From Pseudodesulfovibrio senegalensis (GTDB taxonomy: Bacteria; Desulfobacterota; Desulfovibrionia; Desulfovibrionales; Desulfovibrionaceae): DNA of 64,000 bases. Positions 18,595-27,481 of the stretch are shown here, in pieces. The DNA lies in the NCBI RefSeq assembly GCF_008830225.1, contig NZ_WAIE01000001.1, positions 62,001 to 126,000 of the forward strand, given 5' to 3'. The position numbers were made by a program, and so were the translations under genes. Below the pieces are notes generated by a model. That model saw nothing but the letters and a program-made list of their open reading frames with translations, was not told the origin of the DNA and searched no databases. Each line of letters starts with the position of its first letter. Position 1 is the stretch's first letter.

Positions 18595-18984
18595 ATGAAA
18601 AAAGCTCTTTTGACCAGCCTCGTGGTTGCGGCTCTGGTCTGCGCGTTTGCGCTGCCCAACCTGTCCGCCGCCACCAAGGCTCCTGCCGACATGGTGCTCA
18701 AGGCACCCGAAGGCATGAAGATGAAGAAGACCCCGGTCGCTTTCCCGCACGGAAAGCATGAGGCTCTGCTCAAGGACTGTAAGGTGTGTCATCACACCTA
18801 CGAAGGCTCCGGCGACGTGAAGGGCTGCTCTTCCGCCGGCTGTCACGACCAGGCCAGCAAGAAGGAAAAGATGTCCTTCTACAAGGCTTTCCATGACAAG
18901 AAGAGCAAGGTTTCCTGCTTGGGCTGTCACAAGGCTGAAAAGAAGGGACCCAAGTCCTGCAAGGACTGCCATCCCAAGAAGTAG
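18595..18984 (+). CDS. Tetraheme cytochrome c3, periplasmic
   Basis: A 129-residue precursor with signal peptide MKKALLTSLVVAALVCAFAL...SAA. Four haem sites are visible: CKVCH, CSSAGCH (C-x4-C-H), CLGCH and CKDCH, with distal histidine candidates in FPHGKHE, the second His of CHH and FHDKK. This is the type-I cytochrome c3 layout, the main periplasmic electron carrier for hydrogenases in Desulfovibrio. The fourth site is C-x2-C-H, whereas several well-known type-I proteins have C-x4-C-H there. A perfect TTGACA lies at 18515-18520 but the -10 is weak. The gene stands alone with its own terminator, as expected for a highly expressed carrier. Confidence 0.95.
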   Translation: MKKALLTSLVVAALVCAFALPNLSAATKAPADMVLKAPEGMKMKKTPVAFPHGKHEALLKDCKVCHHTYEGSGDVKGCSSAGCHDQASKKEKMSFYKAFHDKKSKVSCLGCHKAEKKGPKSCKDCHPKK

Positions 18985-19001
18985 CCGCTTAGGATACGTC
19001 A

Positions 19002-19030
19002 GGGGGGCTGCAATGCGGCCCCCTTTTTTT
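19002..19030 (+). terminator. Intrinsic terminator after cytochrome c3
   Basis: The GC stem GGGGGGC / GGCCCCC around TGCAATGC is followed by seven Ts. Confidence 0.85.
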
Positions 19031-19064
19031 CCCTTTGTCACATTCTTCCACGGAGGTGGAGAGC

Positions 19065-20510
19065 ATGACCCCGGTTCCCCCGTCTGATTCTCCTGAAGAC
19101 ATCCTCGAAATGACCGACTTGGCGGACGAGTCCGGCTCCAAGGGAGCGGACGACGATGCCATTGACGCGGACTTTGAGCAGGAGCTTGAAGACCTTTTTT
19201 CCGAGGAGCTGGACGACGGTCACGGCAGCGATGCCGAGGATGCCGACCCCGTGCTGCTCGACGAAGTTGTGGAAGAAGCTGCCGAAGCCGCCGCCGATGA
19301 CGGGGCGGACAACGCCGTCCCTCAGGACGATGGTGCCGAAGCCCTGGAGCTGACGGACATTGTCGAAGACGGGGGCGATGACGATGCCGGAGCGCTGTTG
19401 CTGGACGACGTGGTGGATGAAGAAACCCTTGAACTGACCGATGTCGTGGATGAGGGCGATGATGCTCTTGTTCCTGATGACGTTGCTTCGGACGATGACG
19501 GCGACGATGACGCGCTTGTTCTCGACGATGTGCTGGAAGAACCCGTGGCCGAGGTGCCCGAGGACGTTGCCGCATCCGAAACGGACGAGCCGCTGATCCT
19601 TGACGATGTGGCGGAGCCCCAGGCCGAGCCCGAAGCCACTTCGGACCCCGAACAGAATATTTCCGATGCGTCCGGCGAAACGGACGGAATCGATTTGGAT
19701 GACATCGACGTGGACGCGTTGCTGGCCGAAAGTCAGGACGAGGATTTGGCCGTTTCCGACGAGGACGTGGCCGAGCTCGACGCGTTGCTGGATGACATCG
19801 ACGAAGGGGACGCGGAATCCCCGGCGGATGAAGAACCCGCCATTGAACTCGACGAGTTGCTGGATGAAGGCCTTGCCGAGACCCCGGCCGAGGATGCGGT
19901 GCCCGAAGAGTCGGTGGAAGAACCTGAAACGGAAGCCGAGGCCGTGGCCGCTGACGAATCGGCCGATGACGAAACCGCCGATCCGCTTGAGGCGTTCGTG
20001 CAGGATGCCGTGGAAGAAGGTGAGCCGGATGCAGACACGGAGTTCGGTGCCGATGGATTGGCCGACATTCCGGAAGAGTCGGAGGACGATGACATGGACG
20101 CCTTGCTGGCGGACGTGGATGTGGATGTTTCCGATATCATAACCGGCGATGAAACGGAGATTGCCGACGATGCGGCCGTGTTGCTGGATGAGGATGACCT
20201 CGATCTTGACGCGGGCATGGACGTTTCCGACGACGTGGACATGGACGCCCTGCTGGGCGATGTGCAGTCCGAGGATGGCGGTTTGAACGATCTGGTTTCA
20301 CGCATGGATGCGCTGGAAGATCGCTTTGCTTCCCTTGCCGGCGAACCGGATGTGCAGACCGACCTGGAGAAGCGGATCGAAGCCATGGAAGCCCGGATGG
20401 ACGAGGTGGAAGACCTTGTTCGGCGCGAGGTGGAACGGCTGGTACCTGCCGAGGCCGCGCGCATAATCCGCGAGGAAATTGCGGCTCTTGCCCGGGAACT
20501 GGATTCCTGA
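19065..20510 (+). CDS. Highly acidic, low-complexity protein with C-terminal coiled coil; function unknown
   Basis: A 481-residue protein starting at ATG 19065 after CGGAGGTGGAGAGC. Residues 27-412 contain no Lys or Arg at all; Asp, Glu, Ala, Val and Leu dominate. Loosely repeated motifs are LELTD(I/V)V(E/D), LLDDVVDE, LILDDV and MDALLADV. Residues about 413-481 change character: a positively and negatively charged helical region (RMDALEDRFASL, EKRIEAMEARMDEVEDLVR, AARIIREEIAALARE) that looks like a coiled coil or oligomerisation module. No signal peptide or catalytic motif is seen. The architecture, a disordered acidic body with a helical C-terminal end, resembles bacterial scaffold proteins such as PopZ, but I see no clear homology. 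Confidence 0.8.
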   Translation: MTPVPPSDSPEDILEMTDLADESGSKGADDDAIDADFEQELEDLFSEELDDGHGSDAEDADPVLLDEVVEEAAEAAADDGADNAVPQDDGAEALELTDIVEDGGDDDAGALLLDDVVDEETLELTDVVDEGDDALVPDDVASDDDGDDDALVLDDVLEEPVAEVPEDVAASETDEPLILDDVAEPQAEPEATSDPEQNISDASGETDGIDLDDIDVDALLAESQDEDLAVSDEDVAELDALLDDIDEGDAESPADEEPAIELDELLDEGLAETPAEDAVPEESVEEPETEAEAVAADESADDETADPLEAFVQDAVEEGEPDADTEFGADGLADIPEESEDDDMDALLADVDVDVSDIITGDETEIADDAAVLLDEDDLDLDAGMDVSDDVDMDALLGDVQSEDGGLNDLVSRMDALEDRFASLAGEPDVQTDLEKRIEAMEARMDEVEDLVRREVERLVPAEAARIIREEIAALARELDS

Positions 20511-20540
20511 TCGTCTTGATTTCACGCATTTTTTTCTTGG

Positions 20541-20569
20541 GGGACCGCACGTACAGCGGTCCCTTTTTT
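20541..20569 (+). terminator. Intrinsic terminator after the acidic protein gene
   Basis: An 8-bp stem GGGACCGC / GCGGTCCC with a 7-base loop is followed by six Ts. Confidence 0.9.
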
Positions 20570-20628
20570 CATGCATGGGCAGCTGCTCATGAAGGCGCTT
20601 TGGCCGTCGACAACCCCTGGAGGGATAT

Positions 20629-21648
20629 ATGCGCAGGTTTTGCATTGCGTTGATTGTGGTTTTCCTGCTGCCTGTTTCTACGACTTCATGGGCACTGGAC
20701 CTGAGTTCCCAATACCGGGCCCTGTATTCCTCGGTGGTCACGCTGGTTACGGAAGGCACCACCGTGGACAGGGAACGGGACGAGTTGACCGCTGCCGAGG
20801 GCCTTGGCTCGGGTGTGCTTATCGACAAGGACGGGCTGATACTCACCGCCAGTCATGTGGTGCAGGTGGCGGATGCGGTCGGGGTGGTTTTTGCGGATGG
20901 CCAAAGCGTCCCGGCCACCGTGGTTTCCTCGTTGCCGCAGGCGGATCTGGCCCTTGTGCGGGCCGAGTCCGTGCCCGAGGGAGTCAGGCCCGTGAAGCTG
21001 GCCGATTCCTCCCGCATCGAGGCCGGGAACGAGATATTCGTGATCGGCGCGCCGTTCGGCCTGCATTCCACCATCACTTCGGGTATCGTCAGCGCCCGCT
21101 ATCAGCCGGGTTCCAATCCGCGTTTCTGGCTGGCAGAAATGATTCAGATCGATGCGGCCGTGAACAAGGGCAGCTCGGGCGGTCCGGTGTTTGACGCCAA
21201 GGGCCGCTGCATCGGCATTGTCAGCCATCTGAAAACATTGAGCGGCGGATTCGAGGGGCACGGCTTTGCCGTGACCACCAACACGGCCCGGGAGCGGCTC
21301 ATCGGCAAGCCGGGCGTGTGGAGCGGGTTGAGCGGCAAGGTTTTGGGCGAGGAGATGGCCTGGATTTTCAATCTGCCGGAAGCCAGCGGCGGATTTCTTG
21401 TGGAGAAGGTGGCCGCCGGGTCGCTGGGTGACAGGCTCGGCCTGATAGCCGGTACGGTCCCGGCCACGATTCGCAAGCGGAAATATCTTCTGGGCGGTGA
21501 CGTGATCATGCGCGTGAACGATATTCCCGTGGCCAAGCTCAAGGATCATTATGACGAACTGGTGAGTTCCCTGAAGCCGGGCGACACCATGACCCTTGCC
21601 ATCATGCGGGGCGGCGCGGTCATGGAGTTGACCGGAAAGCTGCAGTAA
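20629..21648 (+). CDS. Trypsin-like serine protease with PDZ domain (DegP/HtrA family), exported
   Basis: A 339-residue precursor with signal peptide MRRFCIALIVVFLLPVSTTSWA. The triad is H76 (TASHVVQ), D106 (QADLALV) and S183 (NKGSSGGPVFD). A single PDZ-like domain follows from about 240 (GGFLVEKVAAGSLGDRLGL, GGDVIMRVNDIPV). It probably degrades or refolds damaged envelope proteins. It is shorter than DegP, which has two PDZ domains, and closer in layout to DegS-like proteins, but with a cleavable signal rather than an anchor. A good GGAGG ribosome site precedes ATG 20629. Confidence 0.9.
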   Translation: MRRFCIALIVVFLLPVSTTSWALDLSSQYRALYSSVVTLVTEGTTVDRERDELTAAEGLGSGVLIDKDGLILTASHVVQVADAVGVVFADGQSVPATVVSSLPQADLALVRAESVPEGVRPVKLADSSRIEAGNEIFVIGAPFGLHSTITSGIVSARYQPGSNPRFWLAEMIQIDAAVNKGSSGGPVFDAKGRCIGIVSHLKTLSGGFEGHGFAVTTNTARERLIGKPGVWSGLSGKVLGEEMAWIFNLPEASGGFLVEKVAAGSLGDRLGLIAGTVPATIRKRKYLLGGDVIMRVNDIPVAKLKDHYDELVSSLKPGDTMTLAIMRGGAVMELTGKLQ

Positions 21649-21656
21649 CCCGGCGG

Positions 21657-22436
21657 CTACAGGTTTTCATCGTCCGAGCCGACCACGCCGCGGGTGATGA
21701 TGCCCACGGTGAGCGCGAACATGACATAACCCACAAGGCATTCCAGTGTTGTCAGCAACTTGGCGCCGGGTGAAATCGGGGTGATGTCCCCGAAGCCGAG
21801 CGTGGTCATGGTCACGACCGTGAAGTAGACCGCGTCCGCGAACACGCCGGTTTCAACGGAGAACGGGAACTGGGGGTTGGTGAGCAGGCCGCCCCGGTGG
21901 GCTATCTCCAGCGTGGCGTTGATGAGCGTGAAGCAGGCGATGATGGTGATGTATATTTCCACCAGGCCGAGGATTTCCGGCCACATGCAGTATCTTCCGG
22001 GTTTGAGCATGGTCACCACGCTGCGGGCGAACCGCTTCAGGTGACCGATGGTCAGCAGCACGAGGAACACCGTGGAGATCAGCAGTCCCCAGTTGCTCAG
22101 GGCCGTGACGATGGTGGAGCTGCCGCACACCAGTCCCACGGCTGCGCCGATGCCCGCATGGCGCAATCTGCTACTGGCCCGGGACGTTGAGCCTGCGAAC
22201 GAGCCCACGATGCGGCAGCGCAGCACCAGATGATAGAATGTATTGATCCCGGCCGTGCCCAGCCCGCAGAGGAGCATGACCAGCACGACGGTCGTCATGT
22301 GCCCTTCCTGCTGTATCCTGCGCACGGCTTCGCCGTAGTTCAGGGAAAAGAAGGCCAGCAGCAGATAGCCGCATAAAAAGGACGGCACAATGTGTCGGAG
22401 GATTATGTCCGTTGCCGTGGCGCGGGCGCTGTTCAT
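21657..22436 (-). CDS. Two-pore-helix ion channel family protein (probable K+ channel)
   Basis: About 259 residues from the ATG at 22436; the frame is open to 22667 but that extension is not membrane-like. Four or five hydrophobic segments are followed by a pore loop with selectivity filter TMTTLGFGDITP (T-x-G-F-G-D) and a final membrane helix. This is the Ion_trans_2 type of bacterial potassium channel, without an RCK/TrkA domain. The stop lies only 8 bp from the convergent protease gene, with no terminator visible between them. The start is uncertain. Confidence 0.8.
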   Translation of the reverse strand: MNSARATATDIILRHIVPSFLCGYLLLAFFSLNYGEAVRRIQQEGHMTTVVLVMLLCGLGTAGINTFYHLVLRCRIVGSFAGSTSRASSRLRHAGIGAAVGLVCGSSTIVTALSNWGLLISTVFLVLLTIGHLKRFARSVVTMLKPGRYCMWPEILGLVEIYITIIACFTLINATLEIAHRGGLLTNPQFPFSVETGVFADAVYFTVVTMTTLGFGDITPISPGAKLLTTLECLVGYVMFALTVGIITRGVVGSDDENL

Positions 22437-22742
22437 GTCGTGCCTCGTGTGTTGCTTCTGCGTTGTGCCGGGCATTGCCCGCAGCGATTTCCTGATCGTG
22501 CCGGAAGTATGGTCCATGTCGGGACATTGGGCAAGGGACAGGAGTTTTTCGGTGTGTGCTGCGTGGAAGCCGGGGCGATTCCGTGGGCAGCCGGAAGGGC
22601 TGCAGGCAATGAGCCGTGCGGACGGGGCGCGTTTAGGCAATGCTTGACTAATCCTTGACAATATCATAACTCACGTACTCTTTGCCCGCGCTGGACGGTG
22701 TCTTTGCGCGTGGAAAATAAAGAGAATTCCGGGGGATGAGAT

Positions 22743-24275
22743 TTGTTTGACAGCCTGCAAGACAGATTAGGCAACGCGTTCAAGAAGTTTCGGGGTCAGT
22801 CCAGCCTTGATGAAAACAACATCAAGGAAGGTCTGCGCGAGGTCCGCCTTGCCCTGCTCGAAGCGGATGTGAACTTCAAGGTGGTCAAGGAGTTCGTGGA
22901 TTCCATCCGCGATCGTGCCTTGGGCGAAGATGTTGCCAAGGGTCTTGACCCGGGTCAGCAGGTCGTCAAGATCGTTCACGAGGGCCTGATCGAGCTGCTC
23001 GGCGGCGAACAGGCCGGGTTGAACCTGAAGCCTTCGCCGCTCAAGATCATGATGGTCGGCCTGCAGGGTTCGGGTAAGACCACTTCCTCGGGCAAGATTT
23101 CCCTGTTCCTGCGCAAGAACGAGAACCGCAAGCCGTACCTTGTCCCTGCGGACGTGTACCGCCCCGCGGCAATCGAGCAGTTGCAGACCCTGGGCCGCCA
23201 GCTGGACGTGCCTGTGTATCCGTCCACGCCGGACATGAATCCGGTGGACATATGCAGGGACGCGCTGGTCAAGGCCGAAGAGGCCGGGTGCGACCTGATC
23301 ATGTTCGACACCGCGGGCCGCCTGCACATTGACGAGCTGCTCATGGAAGAGCTGGGCGACATCAAGAAGAGCTGCCGCCCGGACGAGATTCTTTTCGTGG
23401 CCGACGCCATGACCGGTCAGGACGCGGTGACGGTTGCCGAGACGTTCGACAAGCAGCTGGACATTACCGGCGTGGTGCTGACCAAGATGGACGGCGATGC
23501 GCGCGGTGGCGCGGCCCTGTCCATCAAGTCCGTGACCGGCAAGGCCGTCAAGTTCGTGGGTGTGGGCGAAAAGCTCTCGGACCTCGAACTGTTCCACCCG
23601 GACCGCATTGCCTCGCGGATTCTGGGCATGGGCGATATGCTCACCCTCATCGAAAAGGCCCAGACCACCATCGACGAGGACGAGGCCAAGGGACTGGCCG
23701 AGAAGATGGCCAAGGCCCAGTTCGACCTTGAGGACTTCCGCTCACAGATGCGGAAGATGAAGAAACTCGGGTCCATGGAAGGTCTTCTAAAACTGATTCC
23801 CGGCATGGGCGGACTCATGAAGCAGCTGGGCGACGCGCAGCTGCCCGAAGACGAGATGAAGCGCACCGAGGCCATCATCAGTTCCATGACCATGCAGGAA
23901 CGCCGCAACCCCAAGGTCATCAATGCCAGCCGCAAGGAGCGCATTGCCAAGGGCTCGGGGCACGATGTGGCCGCCGTCAACGCCTTGCTCAAGAATTTCA
24001 AGCAGATGAGCAAGATGATGAGCAAGATGATGGGCGGCAAGGGCAAAAAAGGAAAATTTCCCAAGCTCCCCAAAGGTATGCCCGCGCTCGGCGAGGGCGG
24101 CATGCCGGACATGGGAGCAGGAATGCCGGGAATGCCCGGTATGCCGGGTATGCCCGGAATGCCTGGCATGGAAGGAATGGAAGAGGCCGGGAAATCCCGT
24201 ACCATTTCCAAGAAAACGCTGAAAGAGCGCAAGAAAAAGAAGCTCAAGAAGAAGCTGCGCAAGAAAAAGCGTTAA
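22743..24275 (+). CDS. ffh: Signal recognition particle protein Ffh (SRP54)
   Basis: A 510-residue GTPase starting at TTG 22743 (MFDSLQDRLG) after GGGGGATGAG. The N and G domains are complete: P-loop GLQGSGKTTS, then DTAGRLHIDE, TKMDGDARGG and GVGEKLSDLE. The methionine-rich M domain has KLIPGMGG and RRNPKVINASRKERIAKGSG for RNA and signal-peptide binding. The C-terminus carries a run of GMP tripeptides (about 24113-24180) and a strongly basic Lys/Arg tail. Ffh binds 4.5S RNA and delivers nascent membrane proteins to FtsY. It heads the ribosome-maturation cluster. TTGACT/TTGACA elements lie at about 22643-22660. Confidence 0.97.
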   Translation: MFDSLQDRLGNAFKKFRGQSSLDENNIKEGLREVRLALLEADVNFKVVKEFVDSIRDRALGEDVAKGLDPGQQVVKIVHEGLIELLGGEQAGLNLKPSPLKIMMVGLQGSGKTTSSGKISLFLRKNENRKPYLVPADVYRPAAIEQLQTLGRQLDVPVYPSTPDMNPVDICRDALVKAEEAGCDLIMFDTAGRLHIDELLMEELGDIKKSCRPDEILFVADAMTGQDAVTVAETFDKQLDITGVVLTKMDGDARGGAALSIKSVTGKAVKFVGVGEKLSDLELFHPDRIASRILGMGDMLTLIEKAQTTIDEDEAKGLAEKMAKAQFDLEDFRSQMRKMKKLGSMEGLLKLIPGMGGLMKQLGDAQLPEDEMKRTEAIISSMTMQERRNPKVINASRKERIAKGSGHDVAAVNALLKNFKQMSKMMSKMMGGKGKKGKFPKLPKGMPALGEGGMPDMGAGMPGMPGMPGMPGMPGMEGMEEAGKSRTISKKTLKERKKKKLKKKLRKKKR

Positions 24276-24286
24276 TGTTCAGGTGG

Positions 24287-24305
24287 AAAGCAGCGTGCTT
24301 TTATA
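24287..24305 (+). terminator. Weak hairpin after ffh
   Basis: AAAGCA-GCG-TGCTTT is followed by TTAT. It is short and probably only a partial terminator, since rpsP follows 70 bp later. Confidence 0.3.
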
Positions 24306-24374
24306 AACTTTCATGCGACCTTGCTTTTACGAGGCCGAAAACTTACCAAATGATTATATGGGGGTAATGAAACC

Positions 24375-24614
24375 ATGGCAATGAAGATCCGACTGACCCG
24401 CATGGGTTCCAAGAAGCGTCCCTTCTACCGCATCGTGGCCATTGATGGCGCCAAGCGTCGTGACGGCCGTCCGAGCGAATATCTGGGACACTTCAATCCC
24501 ATGACGGAACCCGTCGACCTGAAAATCGACAAGGAAAAGATCGAAAAGTGGCTCTCTTTGGGCGCACAGCCGTCCAATACTGTTCGCTCTCTGTTGAAGC
24601 AGGCCGGACTGTAG
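24375..24614 (+). CDS. rpsP: 30S ribosomal protein S16
   Basis: A 79-residue protein with the S16 signature [19 protein letters not shown] at its start, then [10 protein letters not shown]. Length is normal. The gene is second in the conserved ffh-rpsP-khpA-rimM-trmD-rplS order. ATG 24375 follows GGGGGTAATGAAACC. Confidence 0.98.
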   Translation: MAMKIRLTRMGSKKRPFYRIVAIDGAKRRDGRPSEYLGHFNPMTEPVDLKIDKEKIEKWLSLGAQPSNTVRSLLKQAGL

Positions 24615-24700
24615 AACCTGTTATTCGTCCGGTGTGCTTGGCGTAACGCTCACTGAATTCCATGGCACGAACGACCGTGCCGTACGCGGAGGTAGTCCGA

Positions 24701-24934
<234 letters not shown>

Positions 24935-24945
24935 GATCCACGATC

Positions 24946-25620
24946 ATGACCGCTCGATACGGCAAGGATTTTGTCGTTGTCGGCACGGTGGTCAAGCCGC
25001 ATGGTATCCGGGGGGAGTTCTGCATCAAGAGCTTTGCGGACTCCCCTTTTCTCTTTGACGAGGTGCCACAGGTATTTCTCGACACCGGGAAAAAGCGGCC
25101 GAAACCGTTGTCCGTCAAGGCGTGGCGCATGCACAAAAGCATGGTGCTGATGACCGCCGCCGAAGTTCCCGACCGCAATGCGGCCGAGGAGCTCCGGGGC
25201 ATGGACGTGCTTGTGCGCACGGACGACCTGCCCGAGATCGAGGACGGCGACTTCTATCTCTATGAGTTGGAAGGCTTTGCCGTATCCTTGGAGGACGGCA
25301 AGGACATCGGCATCCTGAGCGGCTTCATCGAGGCGCCCACGCAGGACATCTGGGTCATAGCCACGGCAGACGGCCGCGAGGTGCTGCTGCCCGGCGTGCC
25401 CGAATTCATCCGCGACGTGGACCCCGAAGCGCAGCGCATTTTCGTGGACCCGCCCGAGGGCCTTTTGGAGTTGTACGAAAAGCCCGAACCCAAGCCGGCA
25501 AAGCAGCACAAGGGCGTCAAGGCCCGCAGCAGGGCGCGCGGCCGGTCTCGCGGCAAATCCGCCCAGAAATCCGACAGAGCGTCCGCAGGCAAGAAACCGG
25601 CCTCCGGCTCCAAATCCTGA
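24946..25620 (+). CDS. rimM: Ribosome maturation factor RimM
   Basis: A 224-residue protein. The RimM N-domain begins VVGTVVKPHGIRGEFCIK, and the PRC-barrel follows with DGDFYLYELEGFAV, PTQDIWVIA and EVLLPGVPEFIRDVD. RimM binds S19 and assists 30S head assembly. A C-terminal extension of about 45 residues, rich in Lys, Arg, Ser and Ala (from about residue 180), is longer than in E. coli RimM and is probably disordered and RNA-binding. Confidence 0.95.
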   Translation: MTARYGKDFVVVGTVVKPHGIRGEFCIKSFADSPFLFDEVPQVFLDTGKKRPKPLSVKAWRMHKSMVLMTAAEVPDRNAAEELRGMDVLVRTDDLPEIEDGDFYLYELEGFAVSLEDGKDIGILSGFIEAPTQDIWVIATADGREVLLPGVPEFIRDVDPEAQRIFVDPPEGLLELYEKPEPKPAKQHKGVKARSRARGRSRGKSAQKSDRASAGKKPASGSKS

Positions 25621-25649
25621 TTCCGTGCTTGCGGCATCCCTGAAACATC

Positions 25650-26945
25650 ATGCAATTCAATCTGGTCAGCCTGTTTCCCGAATTTTTTGATTCCCCGCTC
25701 GGCGCGGGGCTCATGGCGCGCGCCCAGGATTCGGGGCTGGTGTCCTTCAACCGCGTGAACCCGCGCGACTTTTCCCCGGACCGGCACAGGACCGTGGACG
25801 ACCGTCCTTACGGCGGTGGCCCCGGCATGGTCATGATGCTCGATCCGTTGGTGCAGGCGTTGGAGTCCATCGGGCAACGCGGGCGCATCATCATGCTTTC
25901 CCCGCGCGGCCGGGTCTTTGATCAGTCCATGGCCCGCGAGCTGGCCCGGGAAGAGGACCTGACCTTTGTGTGCGGCCGGTACGAGGGCATTGACGAGCGG
26001 TTGCTGGATATCTACCCCGTGGAGTTGGTCAGCATGGGCGACTACGTGCTCAACGGCGGCGAAGCCGCTGCCCTGTGCATGGTGGAGTCCGTGGCCCGGC
26101 TCGTGCCCGGATTCATGGGGCATGAGGATTCCGGGGAAGAGGAGAGCCATTCCGCCGGATTGCTGGAATATCCGCACTACACGCGGCCGGAAACCTATGA
26201 GGGGCTGGCCGTTCCCGAGGTGCTCCAGTGCGGGGACCATGGACGCATCGCCGCATGGCGGCGCGAACAGGCCCTTGAACAGACCCTGCACCGCAGGCCG
26301 GACCTTCTGGACAAGACCAGCCTGACGCAGGAGGACATCGACGTGCTCTGCGGGCTGGACCGCACCACGCTCGGCCGCAACCTGTATATCGCCCTGACCC
26401 ATTACCCGGTGCTGAACAAGTTCGGGGAAAAGGTGGCGGTTTCCCTGACCAATCTGGACGTACACGATATTTCCCGCGTATCCCGCTCCTACAACGCCGG
26501 CGGTTTTTACGCGGTCACGCCCATCGAGGACCAGAAGGCGCTGGCCAAAAGCCTGCTGGACCATTGGGTGGGCGGAGCCGGAAGCAAGGCCAACCCTGAC
26601 CGTGCCGAGGCTCTTTCCCTTGTGCGGGTTGTGGATGATATCGCGTCCGCAGTCCTTGACATCGAACGCAGAACAGGGCAAAGTCCCGTGCTCGCGGCAA
26701 CGTCTGCGCAGCTGGACCGACGCAAGAAGGCTCCAGCGCCGCTCCGGTATCAGGATGTGCGTAACTGGTTGAAAGAAAAGCCTGTTTTGCTCATATTCGG
26801 TACGGGGCACGGTTTGGCGGAAGATGTCGTCGATATGGCCGACGGCGTGCTTCGGCCCATCCGGTATCTGGATGAATACAACCATCTGTCCGTGCGCAGC
26901 GCGGTGACCATCACGGTGGACCGACTGCTGGCGGACGTGTTTTAG
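25650..26945 (+). CDS. trmD: tRNA (guanine-37-N1)-methyltransferase TrmD fused to a second SPOUT-type RNA methyltransferase domain
   Basis: A 431-residue fusion. Residues 1 to about 240 are a complete TrmD: MQFNLVSLFPEFF, DRPYGGGPGMVM, LSPRGRVFDQ, CGRYEGIDERLLD and SMGDYVLNGGEAAAL, all within its trefoil knot and G37 site. Residues about 245-431 are the SAM-dependent RNA methyltransferase domain (PF09936 type), beginning YIALTHYPVLNKFGEKV, with a knot region LLIFGTGHGLAEDVVDMAD. TrmD makes m1G37 in tRNAs and prevents frameshifting. The target of the second domain is unknown. This fusion is known from Desulfovibrio relatives; in other bacteria TrmD stands alone. Confidence 0.93.
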   Translation: MQFNLVSLFPEFFDSPLGAGLMARAQDSGLVSFNRVNPRDFSPDRHRTVDDRPYGGGPGMVMMLDPLVQALESIGQRGRIIMLSPRGRVFDQSMARELAREEDLTFVCGRYEGIDERLLDIYPVELVSMGDYVLNGGEAAALCMVESVARLVPGFMGHEDSGEEESHSAGLLEYPHYTRPETYEGLAVPEVLQCGDHGRIAAWRREQALEQTLHRRPDLLDKTSLTQEDIDVLCGLDRTTLGRNLYIALTHYPVLNKFGEKVAVSLTNLDVHDISRVSRSYNAGGFYAVTPIEDQKALAKSLLDHWVGGAGSKANPDRAEALSLVRVVDDIASAVLDIERRTGQSPVLAATSAQLDRRKKAPAPLRYQDVRNWLKEKPVLLIFGTGHGLAEDVVDMADGVLRPIRYLDEYNHLSVRSAVTITVDRLLADVF

Positions 26946-26972
26946 AATAGATTTTCGAGAAAGGAGTTACCC

Positions 26973-27323
26973 ATGGACATCATGAAAAAAATCGAATCCG
27001 AACACCTTCGTTTGGACCTGCCCGAAATCAAGGCCGGTGACACGGTCAAGGTTCACTACCGCATCATCGAGGGTGAAAAGGAACGCATTCAGGTCTTTCA
27101 GGGTGCTGTCCTGCGCATGCGCCGCGGCACCACCGATTCCACCTTCACGGTCCGCAAGATTTCCGACGGTGTCGGCGTGGAACGCGTGTTCCCCACCAAC
27201 TCCCCGTACATCGACCGCGTGGAAATTGTCTCCGAGGGCAAGGTTCGCCGCAGCCGCATCTACTACCTGCGCAATCTGCGCGGCAAGGCTGCCCGCATCA
27301 AGTCCAAGCAGATCTGGGAATAG
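26973..27323 (+). CDS. rplS: 50S ribosomal protein L19
   Basis: A 116-residue protein with L19 hallmarks: [44 protein letters not shown] and [20 protein letters not shown] strong AAAGGAG site precedes ATG 26973. It closes the rpsP operon, ahead of a terminator. Confidence 0.98.
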   Translation: MDIMKKIESEHLRLDLPEIKAGDTVKVHYRIIEGEKERIQVFQGAVLRMRRGTTDSTFTVRKISDGVGVERVFPTNSPYIDRVEIVSEGKVRRSRIYYLRNLRGKAARIKSKQIWE

Positions 27324-27370
27324 CCCGTATCTGTCCGGTCCGTTTACGGACCGCGTATTGAAAGAGAACG

Positions 27371-27420
27371 AACTCCCCGCCGTACCGGAATTCCGGTATG
27401 GCGGCGGAGTTGTTTTTGTT
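27371..27420 (+). terminator. Intrinsic terminator after rplS
   Basis: A long stem pairs AACTCC-CCGCCGTACCGG with CCGGTATGGCGG-CGGAGTT and is followed by TGTTTTTGTTT. rnhB begins 60 bp later, so it needs read-through or its own promoter. Confidence 0.85.
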
Positions 27421-27481
27421 TCCTTTTTACGGGTCGGGCGCGGCGCCGCTTTGCCTGCATGAAACCGCACAGGGAGCACAT

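Noticed and set aside
22437-22667. N-terminal extension of the ion channel frame
   Set aside because: The extra 77 residues are Pro/Arg/Ser-rich without membrane or pore features and lack a convincing ribosome site; the start at 22436 fits better.
24113-24180. Short tandem repeat (GGCATGCC-like units)
   Set aside because: It encodes the GMP tripeptide run in the Ffh M-domain tail and is coding repetition, not a CRISPR or mobile repeat.
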